Assembly: GCF_017355365.1 (NCBI RefSeq)
Contig: NZ_JADIJR010000025.1
Span: forward strand, 1 to 45,666
DNA from: Microbacterium sp. SD291
GTDB taxonomy: Bacteria; Actinomycetota; Actinomycetes; Actinomycetales; Microbacteriaceae
DNA length: 45,666 nt
Reading direction: 5' to 3'
The notes under the pieces are model-generated. The model saw nothing but the letters and a program-made list of their open reading frames with translations, ran no database searches and was not told the DNA's origin. A program made the translations under genes and the position numbers. Positions within the stretch are counted from its first letter, which is position 1. Every line of letters starts with the position of its first letter. Below, one piece after another: positions 17,478-29,820 of the stretch.

Positions 17478-19589
17478 TCACTCGACCCGGAAGAGCCTCA
17501 TCGAGGTCCCCGGGATCGGCAGCACGTCACCCGGTGCGAACACCTCTTCCTCGGCGGAGGGGCGCTCTTCAGCGCTCGACCAGAGCGACACGAACCGGGT
17601 CGCTCCCTCCAGCTCATCGGGGAGCCGGACGTCGATGGGGGCCTCCGTGCCGTGCACGATCAGCAGGATGCGGTTGAACGCCTCGGTGTCGGGCGTGGAG
17701 GCTGCGACGTACTGCAGCGTGCGGTGGCTGGGGTCGGCCCACTGCTCGCTCTCCATCGTCTCGCCGTTCGGGCCGAACCAGTCCATGACCGAGGCGTTGG
17801 GGATGTGCTCACCGAGCCGGGCGTAGCGGCTGGGCCGCAGCGCGGGGTTTGCGGCACGCAGTGCGATCAGGCGGGTGACGTGAGCGCGCAGATCCTCCTG
17901 CCACGGCTCCGCGTCCCAGCTCAGCCACGTCATCGCCGTGTCCTGGGCGTAGGCGTTGTTGTTCCCGCGCTGCGTGCGCCCGACCTCGTCGCCGGCCGTG
18001 AGCATCGGGATGCCGGCCGACAGCAGCAGGGTGCCCAGCAGGTTGCGCATCGCCTTGCGGCGGGCGGCGAGGATCGCCTGGTCGTCCGTCGGTCCCTCGA
18101 TGCCGTGGTTGAACGAGCGGTTCATGTCCGCGCCGTCGCGGTTGTGCTCGCCGTTGGCCTCATTGTGCTTCACGTCGTAGGCGACGAGGTCGTGCATCGT
18201 GAATCCGTCGTGCGCGGTGACGAAGTTGATGCTCGCGAGCGGGCCGCGCTGCTCGGAGAAGGTGTTGGATGAGCCGGCCAGCCGCGTCGCGAACCCGCCG
18301 ATCCCGACGGGAGCCGACGCGCGGCGGGCGTAGTCGATGTCGCTCAGCCAGAAGTTGCGGACGCGGTCGCGGTACCGGTCGTTCCACTCGTGCCATCCGG
18401 AGGGGAAGTTGCCCGTCTGCCAGCCGCCGAGACCCACGTCCCAGGGCTCGGCGATGAGCTTGGTCTCCTTGAGCACCGGGTCATCGGCGATCGCGGTGAG
18501 CAGCGGATGCTCCGGCGTGTAGGTGTGCGTACCGTCGCGGGCGATCGCGGTGGCGAGATCGAATCGGAAGCCGTCGATCTGCATCTCCTCGGCCCAGTAG
18601 CGCAGCGAGTCGAGCACGAGACGGGCCCCTGCGGGCGTGGAGGTGTTCAGGGTGTTTCCGACGCCGGTGGTGTCGATGTATGCGCCGGAGGCATCCTGGC
18701 GGTAGTAGCCGGCGTTGTCGATGCCGCGCAGGTTCCAGCGGGGGCCGCCGAGGCCCTCCTCCGCGGTGTGGTTGTACACGACGTCGAGGATGATCTCGAG
18801 TCCGGCTTCGTGAAGGAGCCGCACCATTCCCTTGAACTCGGCGAGCACGGCCTCCGGGCCCTCGTTCCGAGCCTTCTCGGTCGCATACGCGGCGTGCGGG
18901 GCGAAGAAGTTGAGGGTGTTGTATCCCCAGTAGTTGCTGAGTCCGCGTTCGAGAAGACGCGGCTCCGAGACGAAGGCATGAATCGGGAGCAGCTCCACCG
19001 AGGTGATGCCCAGTTCATGGAGGTACGCGATCATCGCCGGGTGCGCGAGACCCGCGTAGGTGCCGTGAAGCGCCGGCGGCACGTCGGGATGCCTCTTGGT
19101 GAGGCCCTTCAGATGGCCCTCGTAGATCACAGTGCGGTCCAGAGGTACGCGCGGCTTCCGGGATTCTCCCCAGTCGAAACCGTCGACGATGACGACCGAG
19201 CGCCACTCCTCGTAGCCGTCGCCCTGGGCGAGGCCGCGCGCGTACGGATCGAGGAGCAGGGTCTCCGGATTGAAGGTGTTGCCGGGACCGTGCGGTCCGC
19301 CGACTCGCAGAGCGTACCGCGTGCCGGGCTGCAGCAGCTCGGTCGTGACCTCCCAGACGCCGCCGGGCAGCCGCTCAAGGTCGGCCTGGTCCGTCACCCA
19401 GTCGAGGTCGGTCTCGTCGAAGACGACGAGCTCGACGGATGACGCGTTCTGCGACCAGACGCGCAGCGTGCCGACGCCGTCGTGCAGACGGACGCCGAGG
19501 TCGTCGAGTTCGGCTCCGCCAGGCGGAGTGCGCTCTGGCGTGGCGAGCTCTGTCGCGCCGGGTGCGGTGAGCTCTCGGGTTTCGGGCAT
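17478..19589 (-). CDS. glgX: Glycogen debranching enzyme GlgX (isoamylase type)
   Basis: 703-residue GH13_11 enzyme that removes alpha-1,6 branches from glycogen limit dextrins. An N-terminal CBM48 (LHDGVGTLRVWSQNASSVELVVF) precedes the barrel. Motifs: ILDVVYNHTAEEG, the nucleophile Asp in IDGFRFDLATAIARDG (near 345), the acid Glu in LIAEPWDVG (near 378), and NFVTAHDGFTMHDLVAYDVKHNEANG followed by HNRDGADMNRSFNHGIEG, typical of GlgX/TreX. It starts at ATG 19589, 6 nt after a -10 box, and is divergent from the cysteine desulfurase gene. Together with GlgE and GlgB it completes an extend-branch-debranch set. Confidence 0.96.
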   Translation of the reverse strand: MPETRELTAPGATELATPERTPPGGAELDDLGVRLHDGVGTLRVWSQNASSVELVVFDETDLDWVTDQADLERLPGGVWEVTTELLQPGTRYALRVGGPHGPGNTFNPETLLLDPYARGLAQGDGYEEWRSVVIVDGFDWGESRKPRVPLDRTVIYEGHLKGLTKRHPDVPPALHGTYAGLAHPAMIAYLHELGITSVELLPIHAFVSEPRLLERGLSNYWGYNTLNFFAPHAAYATEKARNEGPEAVLAEFKGMVRLLHEAGLEIILDVVYNHTAEEGLGGPRWNLRGIDNAGYYRQDASGAYIDTTGVGNTLNTSTPAGARLVLDSLRYWAEEMQIDGFRFDLATAIARDGTHTYTPEHPLLTAIADDPVLKETKLIAEPWDVGLGGWQTGNFPSGWHEWNDRYRDRVRNFWLSDIDYARRASAPVGIGGFATRLAGSSNTFSEQRGPLASINFVTAHDGFTMHDLVAYDVKHNEANGEHNRDGADMNRSFNHGIEGPTDDQAILAARRKAMRNLLGTLLLSAGIPMLTAGDEVGRTQRGNNNAYAQDTAMTWLSWDAEPWQEDLRAHVTRLIALRAANPALRPSRYARLGEHIPNASVMDWFGPNGETMESEQWADPSHRTLQYVAASTPDTEAFNRILLIVHGTEAPIDVRLPDELEGATRFVSLWSSAEERPSAEEEVFAPGDVLPIPGTSMRLFRVE

Positions 19590-19595
19590 GAGTAC

Positions 19596-19623
19596 ACATT
19601 AGAGGTCGGCGTTCCAGTCTCAA
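19596..19623 (-). promoter_or_regulatory. glgX promoter, leaderless type
   Basis: On the minus strand, TTGAGA (19618-19623), a 16-bp spacer and TAATGT (19596-19601) precede ATG 19589 by 6 nt. The best full -35/-10 pair among the leaderless-type starts in this window. Confidence 0.65.
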
Positions 19624-19693
19624 ATCAGGCCGCACTCAGTTCCATGTGCCGCCGACGGTGCCGGACTGTCCCGATCTGGGAGAGAGTAGAGGG

Positions 19694-20869
19694 ATGCGGC
19701 ACTACCTCGATCACGCGGCGACGACGCCTCTGCGCCCTGAGGCGCGCCAGGCATGGCTGTCTGCGAGCGAGACGGTCGGCAACGCGTCGTCCACGCACGG
19801 TGCGGGTCAGGACGCGCGCCGGCTGCTCGAGGAGTCGCGGGAGCGGATCGCCGAGATGCTCGGCTGCGATCCGATCGAGATCGTGCTCACCTCGGGAGGG
19901 ACCGAGTCGATCAACCTCGCCCTGCAGGGACTGTGGCGCTCCAGGGCCGACGGCACGGACGCGATCGTGATGCCGGATGCCGAGCACCACGCCACCATGG
20001 ACACGGTTCAGGCGCTGATCGCCGAAGGCGCTGCACTCCGCGGGGTGCCCGTGACCTCGACCGCGGGCATCCTCCCCTCGGAGTTCGCCGCACGGCTTCC
20101 CGGTGCGGCGCTCGCGACCGCGCTGATCGCCAACAACGAGGCGGGGACGATCAACGACGCCGCGGCGATGTCTGCGGCATCCGCGGCGATCGAGACCCCG
20201 CTGCATCTGGATGCCGTCGCCGCTCTCGGGCATCTGCCGCTTTCCTTCCGGGGTTTGAGGGCGGATGCTGCACCTGGGACGGGCCTCGTGGCCATGAGCG
20301 TCGCCGGGCACAAGATCGGGGCGCCCGTCGGCGTCGGCGCGCTGGTCGTGGCGCGCAGCGCCCGGCTGACCGCGCTGCTGCGGGGGGGAGCGCAGCAGCG
20401 CGGCCTGCGAGCGGGCACGCAGGATGTCGCGGGGGCGGCGGCGTTCGCGACGGCACTGGAGCTGGCAGAAGCCGAGCGGGTGTCGGAGGGCGCACGGCTG
20501 GGGCTGCTGCGCGATCGTCTCGTCGACGGCATCCGCTCCAGGGTCCCGTCTGCCGTGCTGCTCGGAGATCCAGTGCATCGCCTGCCGGGGAATGCGCAGA
20601 TCCTGTTCCCGGGCGCAGTGGGGGAGAGCCTGCTGTTCCTGCTCGACATGGCGGGTATCGCCGCATCCACCGGGTCCGCATGCCAGGCCGGCGTCGCCGA
20701 ACCGTCTCATGTGGTGATGGCCATGGGCCGCAGCGAGCAGGACGCCCGGAGTGTGCTGAGGTTCACGCTGGGGCGCACGTCGACCGACGCCGACGTCGGT
20801 GCGGTGCTGGACGCGATCGCCGACGCCTGTGCGCGGGCATCCGGGTCCGGCACAGGTGAGCGCTCGTAG
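19694..20869 (+). CDS. Cysteine desulfurase (IscS/NifS family)
   Basis: 391-residue PLP enzyme that takes sulfur from cysteine as a persulfide. The N-terminus YLDHAATTPLRPEA, GNASSTHGAGQDARRLLEESR, and TSGGTESINLAL are typical. The PLP lysine is in AGHKIGAPVG (Lys207) and the catalytic Cys in STGSACQAG (Cys330), both intact. The ATG 19694 start has a purine-rich GGGAGAG upstream and fits the family; an open extension of 16 codons is rejected. Its immediate neighbour is mnmA, so its main job is probably to feed tRNA 2-thiouridine synthesis rather than a SUF-type Fe-S machine, a common actinobacterial pairing. Confidence 0.93.
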   Translation: MRHYLDHAATTPLRPEARQAWLSASETVGNASSTHGAGQDARRLLEESRERIAEMLGCDPIEIVLTSGGTESINLALQGLWRSRADGTDAIVMPDAEHHATMDTVQALIAEGAALRGVPVTSTAGILPSEFAARLPGAALATALIANNEAGTINDAAAMSAASAAIETPLHLDAVAALGHLPLSFRGLRADAAPGTGLVAMSVAGHKIGAPVGVGALVVARSARLTALLRGGAQQRGLRAGTQDVAGAAAFATALELAEAERVSEGARLGLLRDRLVDGIRSRVPSAVLLGDPVHRLPGNAQILFPGAVGESLLFLLDMAGIAASTGSACQAGVAEPSHVVMAMGRSEQDARSVLRFTLGRTSTDADVGAVLDAIADACARASGSGTGERS

Positions 20870-20872
20870 ACT
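20867..20872 (+). promoter_or_regulatory. mnmA -10 box overlapping the desulfurase stop codon
   Basis: TAGACT begins with the TAG stop of the desulfurase gene and ends 6 nt before ATG 20879 of mnmA. The spacing matches the leaderless pattern of this window. Confidence 0.6.
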
Positions 20873-20878
20873 GGTCGC

Positions 20879-21976
20879 ATGCGGATACTTGCGGCGATGA
20901 GCGGTGGAGTGGACTCCGCCGTCGCGGCTGCACGGGCCGTGGAGGCGGGGCACGACGTCGTCGGCGTGCACCTCGCGCTCTCCAGGGCGGGCGGCACGCT
21001 GCGCACCGGCAGCCGCGGCTGCTGCACGATCGAGGATGCTCTCGACGCCCGGCGCGCGGCAGACGTGCTCGGCATCCCGTTCTACGTCTGGGACTTCTCG
21101 GAGCGCTTCCGTGACGATGTGATCGCCGACTTCGTCTCCGAGTATCAGGCGGGTCGCACTCCGAACCCCTGCATGCGGTGCAACGAGAAGATCAAGTTCG
21201 CGGCTCTGCTGGAGCGCGCTCTGGAGCTCGGCTTCGACGCGGTGTGCACGGGGCACTATGCGACGCTGATCACCACGGAATCGGGGCTCGAGCTGCACCG
21301 CGCCTCCGACAACGCGAAGGACCAGTCCTACGTGCTGGGCGTGCTCACGGCCGAGCAGCTCGCTCACACGTACTTCCCGCTCGGGTCGACGCCGTCGAAG
21401 GCGCTCGTGCGCGCCGAGGCCGCCGAGCGAGGACTCAGCGTGGCGCAGAAGCCGGACAGCCACGACATCTGCTTCATCCCCGACGGCGACACGCGCGGCT
21501 GGCTGGCGGAGAAGGTCGGCACGGCCACCGGCGAGATCGTCGACCGTTCCGGGGCCGTCGTCGGGTCGCATGAGGGCGCGCACGCCTTCACGGTCGGGCA
21601 GCGTCGCGGCCTGAAGCTCGGGGTGCCCGCCGCGGACGGCAAGCCGCGCTTCGTGCTCGAGGTCCGCCCTGTGTCGAACACGGTCGTCGTCGGCCCGAAG
21701 GAGGCGCTCGCGATCGGCGAGATCGCGGGGGAGCGGTTCAGCTGGGCGGGGAGCGAGCCCTCAACGTCGTCTTTCGCGTGCGATGTGCAGATCCGCGCCC
21801 ATGCCGAGCCGGTGGCGGCGACCGCCCATGTGACGCCGGAGGGCGTCCGCGTGGTGCCGGAGGTGCCGCTCGACGGCGTCGCGCCTGGGCAGACCGCCGT
21901 GCTCTACGTCGGCACGCGGGTTCTGGGCCAGTTCACGATCGACCGGACGGTGTCGGCGGTTCCCGTCGAGGCGTAG
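20879..21976 (+). CDS. mnmA: tRNA-specific 2-thiouridylase MnmA
   Basis: 365-residue enzyme that thiolates U34 of tRNA Lys, Glu and Gln. PP-loop [11 protein letters not shown] at residues 7-17; first catalytic Cys in [12 protein letters not shown] (near 98), second in [10 protein letters not shown] (near 197), both present. The FTVGQRRGL motif and the C-terminal beta domain are complete. Start ATG 20879; the transcript likely begins at or near the start codon because TAGACT stands 6 nt before it. Downstream of the cysteine desulfurase by 9 bp, so sulfur relay between the two products is likely. Confidence 0.96.
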   Translation: MRILAAMSGGVDSAVAAARAVEAGHDVVGVHLALSRAGGTLRTGSRGCCTIEDALDARRAADVLGIPFYVWDFSERFRDDVIADFVSEYQAGRTPNPCMRCNEKIKFAALLERALELGFDAVCTGHYATLITTESGLELHRASDNAKDQSYVLGVLTAEQLAHTYFPLGSTPSKALVRAEAAERGLSVAQKPDSHDICFIPDGDTRGWLAEKVGTATGEIVDRSGAVVGSHEGAHAFTVGQRRGLKLGVPAADGKPRFVLEVRPVSNTVVVGPKEALAIGEIAGERFSWAGSEPSTSSFACDVQIRAHAEPVAATAHVTPEGVRVVPEVPLDGVAPGQTAVLYVGTRVLGQFTIDRTVSAVPVEA

Positions 21977-22018
21977 CAGTCCGCGTGCAGTCGCCCTCTC
22001 GATGTCGGCCCTCGCTCG

Positions 22019-24887
<2,869 letters not shown>

Positions 24888-24933
24888 GGCACCAAGATAG
24901 CTGCGACCATGTCCCAGTGCCTGCGCGGGGCAC

Positions 24934-25245
24934 TCAGGCGGTCGGGTGGATCTCGAAGCCGTTGGCAGAGGCGTCGTGCTTCAGGTCTTTGTCGGTACCC
25001 GGCTCCGTGTCCTGCTCCTGCTTCGCCACAAGCTCTGAGACGAGGGCATGACGCGGGCCGTCGCGCATGGCGTCGATCACCGTGTCGACTGCTTCTGCGT
25101 CGCCGCGGAGCAGCGCTTCGACCGAGCCGTCACGGCGATTGCGCACCCACCCGGTCGCTCCGGCTGCCTCTGCGGCCTCTCGCGTGAACCAGCGGAAGCC
25201 GACGCCCTGCACTCGGCCGCGCACGATCACTCTGACGGAAGTCAT
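24934..25245 (-). CDS. Acylphosphatase
   Basis: 103-residue small enzyme that hydrolyses acyl phosphates. The signature VIVRGRVQGVGFRWFTREAAEAAGATGWVRNRRDGSVEALLRG is complete, with the catalytic Arg in GFR and the Asn in VRN. The C-terminal 15 residues extend slightly past the fold. Start set at ATG 25245, which gives the usual distance to VRVIVRGRVQG. GTG 25263, with CAGGAT 6 nt before it, is an alternative that adds six residues. The 155-bp region upstream (25246-25400) shows no gene. Confidence 0.9.
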   Translation of the reverse strand: MTSVRVIVRGRVQGVGFRWFTREAAEAAGATGWVRNRRDGSVEALLRGDAEAVDTVIDAMRDGPRHALVSELVAKQEQDTEPGTDKDLKHDASANGFEIHPTA

Positions 25246-25400
25246 GCCGCTGAATCCATCCACATGATCATCCTGCGGCAACGATCGCCTGGAGCACGTC
25301 AGAAGGGAACCGCGTTCGCCGGCGACGAGACGCTCCCAGGGGGTGGCGGAGCCGCGCTTCGTCTCGCGAAGACCCATGATGCGCGTGCCGGCGCCTCGGC

Positions 25401-25853
25401 TCAGTCTTCCACCGCGCGCTGCATGAGCCGTGTCGAGGAATCGAAGCCGAGGCGACGATACACGGGAACGGCTCGGCTGCTGGAGTGCACGGTGATGCGA
25501 CCGGCGCCCGCCTCGGCAGCGTGCGCGTACGCGGCTTCGACGAGTGATGAGCCGAAGCCGCGACCGCGATGCTCGGGCAGAACGAACACGCTCTGGACAT
25601 CCGCAGACAGGCGGTTCAACGCACCGGGACTCGGCACGCGCGGCAGCAGCGCGATCCACGCGGCACCGGCGATCTCGTCCTGATCGGTGCGGGCGATGAA
25701 CGCGGAGTGCGTGGAGCGATGCGCGCGCCACCACTCGGCGAACCCCGTGACGAAGGAGTCGAACGACGACGCCGCCTCACCTGAGGCGCGATCGACCCAC
25801 TTCAGGCGCGCCAGATCGTCGACGTCGGCCGGTGTCGCGAGATGGATCCGCAT
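25401..25853 (-). CDS. GNAT family N-acetyltransferase
   Basis: 150-residue acetyltransferase, substrate unknown. MRIHLATPADVDDLARLKW is the N-terminal strand-helix, and LSADVQSVFVLPEHRGRGFGSSLVEAAYAHAAEAGAGRITVHSSSRAVPVYRRLGF contains the acetyl-CoA loop RGRGFGS and the terminal motif B. The longer open frame upstream lies inside the helicase tail in another frame and is rejected; ATG 25853 is 17 bp after the helicase stop, so the two are probably cotranscribed. Confidence 0.85.
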   Translation of the reverse strand: MRIHLATPADVDDLARLKWVDRASGEAASSFDSFVTGFAEWWRAHRSTHSAFIARTDQDEIAGAAWIALLPRVPSPGALNRLSADVQSVFVLPEHRGRGFGSSLVEAAYAHAAEAGAGRITVHSSSRAVPVYRRLGFDSSTRLMQRAVED

Positions 25854-25869
25854 CGCCGTCCCGAGGCGC

Positions 25870-27693
25870 TCAGCCCTTGTGACGCGGCTTGCGGAACGGC
25901 TTGTCGTCACGGTCGCTCCGTGCCGGGCGGTCGTCGCGTGAGCCGTACGACGGGCGCTCGCGCCGATCACCGTGCTCGCCGTCCCGGGGCGCACGACGTG
26001 CACCCGGTCCGCGATCCGGCTTGATCTCGATCAGGCGGCCTGAGATGCGCGTGTCGCGGAGCTTTTCGAGCACCGACGCATCGAGGTTCGCCGGCAGTTC
26101 CACGATCGAGAAGTCGGGGCGGATGTTGATCGCGCCGAAGTCGTCGCGGCCGAGGCCCCCCTCGTTCGCGAGCGCGCCGACGATCTGCCGTGGCTCGACG
26201 CGATGACGGCGCCCGACCTCGATCCGGTACGCGGAGTAGTCTCCGCGGCCGCGGCGCTCCGTGCGGGGCTCGCGCGCGTCACGGGTGGAGCGTTCGCGGG
26301 GCGGACGGTTGTCGGCCTCGACGGACTTGGAGAGCGCGTCGTTGGACGGGTCGAGCAGCAGTGGCGTGTCGCCTTGGGCGACGACGGCGAGAGCGGCGGC
26401 CACATCACCCTCGGGGACGTCGTGGTGGCGCACGTAGTGCGCGACGATGTCGCGGAACGCCTCGATCCGCCCCGTCTCCGACAGTGCGGTCGTGATCGCG
26501 TCGTCGAAGCGCGCCAGGCGCGTCGTGTTGACGTCCTCCGTGCTCGGCAGCTGCATCTGAGCCGGCTGCTGACGCGTGGCCTTCTCGATGGACTTCAGCA
26601 GGTAGCGCTCGCGCGGCGTGATGAAGCTGATCGCATCGCCGGTGCGGCCGGCGCGACCCGTGCGGCCGATGCGGTGCACGTACGACTCGGTGTCGGTGGG
26701 GATGTCGAAGTTGATGACGTGGCTGATGCGCTCGACGTCGAGACCACGAGCGGCGACGTCGGTGGCGACGAGGATGTCGAGCTTGCCGTCCTTCAGCTGG
26801 TTGACGCTGCGCTCGCGCTGCACCTGCGGCACATCGCCGTTGATCGCGGCTGCCGAGTACCCGCGGGCGCGGAGCTTCTCGGCGAGTGTCTCGGTCTCGT
26901 TCTTCGTCCGGACGAAGACGATCATCCCGTCGAAGTTCTCCACCTCGAGGATGCGGGTGAGCGCGTCGACCTTCTGCGCATAGGAGACCACCAGATACCG
27001 CTGGGTGATGTTGGTGCCGGTCGCGGTCTTCGACTTGATGCTGATCTCTTCGGGGTCGCGCAGGTACTGCTGCGCGAGCCGGCGGATCTGCGGGGGCATC
27101 GTGGCGGAGAACAGGGCGACCTGCTTCTCCTCCGGAGTCTGCGCGAGGATCTGCTCGACGTCCTCCGCGAAGCCCATCTTCAGCATCTCGTCGGCCTCGT
27201 CGAGCACGAGGTACTGCAGCTCGGAGAGGTCGAGGGTGCCCTTGGCGAGGTGGTCCATGATGCGGCCGGGCGTTCCGACGATCACGTGCACTCCACGGCG
27301 GAGAGCGGACAGCTGCACACCGTAGCCCTGGCCGCCGTAGACCGGGAGGACGTGCACGCCCTTCATCTTCGACGCGTACGACTCGAACGCCTCGCAGACC
27401 TGCAGGGCGAGCTCACGGGTCGGCGCGAGCACGAGGGCCTGCGGGGTCTTCTGCGACACGTCGAGCCGCTCGAGCACCGGCAGCGCGAAGGCGGCCGTCT
27501 TGCCTGTTCCGGTCTGGGCCATGCCGACCACGTCACGCCCTGCGAGAAGGGTCGGGATCGTGGCGGCCTGGATGGGAGAGGGGGTCTCGTAGCCGAGATC
27601 CTTGATGGCCTTGAGGACGGGGCCGGTGATGCCGAGCTCCTCGAATCCGGGGGTCGCGGGGGCGTCGGTGGGCACAGCGTCTTCTTCAGTCAC
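25870..27693 (-). CDS. DEAD-box ATP-dependent RNA helicase (DeaD/CsdA-like)
   Basis: 607-residue RNA helicase. Q motif FEELGITGPVLKAIKDLGYETPSPIQ; Walker A AQTGTGKTA; PTRELALQ; TPGRIMDH; DEADEML; SAT; ARGLDVERISHVINFD; HRIGRTGRAG, all intact. A DbpA-type RNA-binding domain follows (about 470-570: YRIEVGRRHRVEPRQIVGALANEGGLGRDDFGAINI), then a basic Arg/Asp-rich tail ending KPRHKG. Such proteins act in ribosome assembly and cold adaptation. I place the start at GTG 27693, not at the longer ORF start, because TACCCT (27700-27705, minus strand) is exactly 6 nt upstream and the product then begins MTEEDAVPTD. Confidence 0.95.
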   Translation of the reverse strand: MTEEDAVPTDAPATPGFEELGITGPVLKAIKDLGYETPSPIQAATIPTLLAGRDVVGMAQTGTGKTAAFALPVLERLDVSQKTPQALVLAPTRELALQVCEAFESYASKMKGVHVLPVYGGQGYGVQLSALRRGVHVIVGTPGRIMDHLAKGTLDLSELQYLVLDEADEMLKMGFAEDVEQILAQTPEEKQVALFSATMPPQIRRLAQQYLRDPEEISIKSKTATGTNITQRYLVVSYAQKVDALTRILEVENFDGMIVFVRTKNETETLAEKLRARGYSAAAINGDVPQVQRERSVNQLKDGKLDILVATDVAARGLDVERISHVINFDIPTDTESYVHRIGRTGRAGRTGDAISFITPRERYLLKSIEKATRQQPAQMQLPSTEDVNTTRLARFDDAITTALSETGRIEAFRDIVAHYVRHHDVPEGDVAAALAVVAQGDTPLLLDPSNDALSKSVEADNRPPRERSTRDAREPRTERRGRGDYSAYRIEVGRRHRVEPRQIVGALANEGGLGRDDFGAINIRPDFSIVELPANLDASVLEKLRDTRISGRLIEIKPDRGPGARRAPRDGEHGDRRERPSYGSRDDRPARSDRDDKPFRKPRHKG

Positions 27694-27738
27694 TGACCAA
27701 GGGTAGCGTGATCCCGCCCGCCGCACCTGGGCGCGAGG

Positions 27739-29439
27739 TCAGGAACCGCTCGTGAGCGCCAGAAGCCTCTCCCTGACCTGCCGCCGCAGCACCTTCCCGA
27801 TCAGCGATTTCGGCAGCTCGTCGACCACGAAGACGCGCCGCGGCACCTTGTACGGGGTCAGGATGCTGCGGGCGAACTCGCGGATCGCCTCGACGTCGAC
27901 ATCCGTCGCGCCGTCGACGACGATGGCCGCGACCACCTCCTCGCCGGAGTGCCCGCTCGGAAGGCCGACGACCGCGGCATCCGAGACCTGCGGATGCTGT
28001 CGCAGGGCGTTCTCGACCTCGGTCGGGGCGACGTTGAAGCCGCCGGTGATGATGAGCTCCTTGATGCGGTCGACGATCCGGATGAAGCCGCCCTCGTCCA
28101 CCGTGACGATGTCGCCGGTGCGGAACCAGCCGTCGACGAAGACCGCCTCGGTCTCCTCCGGCTTGCCGTAGTAGCCGCCGAACACCTGGGGGCCCCGGAC
28201 GATCAGCTCGCCGGGCGAGCCGGCCGGCACGTCGACGGTGGGGTTCTCGGGGTCGACCACGCGGCACTCGGTGCCAGGCAGCGGGAGGCCCACGGTGCCC
28301 GGCACCCGGTGCTCTGCGACGGGATTCGCCATCAGCACGGGGGAGCACTCGCTGAGCCCGTAGCCCTCGACGAGATACCCGTGCGTCGCCGCTTCGAACG
28401 GCACGACCAGCTCGTGCGGCAGCGCCATGGCACCCGAGATCGCCACCGCGACGCCGTCGAGCGAGACGCCCTTGGCTTTCGCCGCCGTCAGCAGCCGGTC
28501 CGCGATCGGCGGCACCAGCGGGAGGAATGTCGCCGGATGCTTCTTCATGACGTCGAGCACGAGATCCGGGTCGAACTTCGGGAACAGCACGAGACGCGCG
28601 CCCATCGACATCGCGAAGGTGAGGCACAGCGTCAGGCCGTAGGCATGGAACATCGGGAGCACGGCGTACACGACGCAGCCGTCTCCGCGCTGGATCGACG
28701 GCACCCACGCCTGTGCCTGCGCAGCGTTCGCGAGCAGGTTGCGGTGCGTGAGCGACGCGCCCTTCGGGGTGCCGGTGGTTCCGGACGTGTACTGGATGAT
28801 CGCGAGATCGTCCGTCTCGGGGGTGGGGTGGGTTGCAGGGATGGGGGATGAGGCCACCAGCGAATCCCACGTGACGGTGCCGCGGACCTTCTCGGTGAGC
28901 GCCGCTCGCGACTCGCGCGCCTTCGCCACGGGCAGACGCAGCGCGACGCGGGTGAGCAGAGGCATCGCCCGAGTGACGTCGACGGAGATGAGGTTCGTCA
29001 CGGCCAGGTCGGCGGGGAAGTCCTGCACCGAGGCGACGACCTTGTTCCACACGATCGCGTGCTTCGCACCATGATCCTCGAACTGCTTGCGCAGCTCGCG
29101 CGGCGTGTACAGCGGGTTGTGCTCGACGACGACGGCGCCGAGCCTCAGCACCGCGTAGAACGCGATGATGTGCTGCGGGCAGTTCGGCAGCACGATCGCG
29201 ACGGGGTCGCCGGCGCGCACGCCGAGATCGCGGAGCCCTGCGGCGGCGCGGTCGACCGAGTCCTGCAGCTGCGCATATGTCGTCTCGCGGCCGAAGAACT
29301 GCAGCGCCGGAGCATCGGGATAGTCACGGACGGATGCGGCGACGATGTCGATCAGCGAACCGGAGACGGGCGGGAGGTCATCCGGGACGCCCTCGGCGTA
29401 GCTGGCGACCCACGGACGAGGAGGCTGGAACGTGCTCAC
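27739..29439 (-). CDS. Long-chain acyl-CoA synthetase, FadD-like
   Basis: 566-residue AMP-forming ligase that activates fatty acids. The P-loop IIQYTSGTTGTPKGASLTH, VEGYGLSECSPV, GELIVRGPQVFGGYYGKPEET, WFRTGDIVTVDEGGFIRIVDRIKELIITGGFNVAPTEVE and the catalytic Lys in KSLIGKVLRRQVR are all present. Length and order match FadD-type long-chain ligases; the exact chain length is not readable. GTG 29439 stands 6 nt after TAGGGT (29446-29451, minus strand). It is divergent from gatC with an 81-bp gap and lies 45 bp upstream of the helicase. Confidence 0.92.
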   Translation of the reverse strand: MSTFQPPRPWVASYAEGVPDDLPPVSGSLIDIVAASVRDYPDAPALQFFGRETTYAQLQDSVDRAAAGLRDLGVRAGDPVAIVLPNCPQHIIAFYAVLRLGAVVVEHNPLYTPRELRKQFEDHGAKHAIVWNKVVASVQDFPADLAVTNLISVDVTRAMPLLTRVALRLPVAKARESRAALTEKVRGTVTWDSLVASSPIPATHPTPETDDLAIIQYTSGTTGTPKGASLTHRNLLANAAQAQAWVPSIQRGDGCVVYAVLPMFHAYGLTLCLTFAMSMGARLVLFPKFDPDLVLDVMKKHPATFLPLVPPIADRLLTAAKAKGVSLDGVAVAISGAMALPHELVVPFEAATHGYLVEGYGLSECSPVLMANPVAEHRVPGTVGLPLPGTECRVVDPENPTVDVPAGSPGELIVRGPQVFGGYYGKPEETEAVFVDGWFRTGDIVTVDEGGFIRIVDRIKELIITGGFNVAPTEVENALRQHPQVSDAAVVGLPSGHSGEEVVAAIVVDGATDVDVEAIREFARSILTPYKVPRRVFVVDELPKSLIGKVLRRQVRERLLALTSGS

Positions 29440-29508
29440 CCGCCCACCCTAGCTCCGCGCGGGAACCCCCTGCACCGGAACCGGGACGGGAGCGGTGAGC
29501 GCGCTGAC

Positions 29509-29514
29509 TAGACT
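29509..29514 (+). promoter_or_regulatory. gatCAB -10 box, leaderless type
   Basis: TAGACT, 6 nt, then GTG 29521 of gatC. It would drive the whole gatC-gatA-gatB operon. No clear -35. Confidence 0.6.
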
Positions 29515-29520
29515 TGGGGG

Positions 29521-29820
29521 GTGTCTGAAATCACCCCTGAACTTGTGCGCCATCTCGGCGTGCTCGCGCGCATCCAGCTGAACGACGACGAGGTGACGCG
29601 GCTCACCGGCCAGCTCGACGCCATCGTCGACAACATCGCGAAGGTGTCCGAGGTCGCGACCGCCGACGTCGCCGCGACGAGTCACCCGATTCCGCTGAGC
29701 AACGTCTTCCGCCCCGACGAGGTCGGGCAGACGCTCACGCATGAGCAGGTGCTCCAGAACGCACCCGATGCCGCCGACGGCCGTTTCCGCGTCACCGCGA
29801 TCCTGGGAGAAGAGCAGTGA
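29521..29820 (+). CDS. gatC: Aspartyl/glutamyl-tRNA amidotransferase subunit C
   Basis: 99-residue GatC, the small subunit that wraps GatA and GatB together. [41 protein letters not shown] and [39 protein letters not shown] are typical. First gene of a tight three-gene operon: its TGA overlaps the GTG of gatA (GTGA). Confidence 0.96.
   Translation: MSEITPELVRHLGVLARIQLNDDEVTRLTGQLDAIVDNIAKVSEVATADVAATSHPIPLSNVFRPDEVGQTLTHEQVLQNAPDAADGRFRVTAILGEEQ

Noticed and set aside
19625..21583. 652-aa minus-strand frame over the desulfurase and mnmA
   Set aside because: Both plus-strand genes are complete with active sites; the antisense protein is compositional noise.
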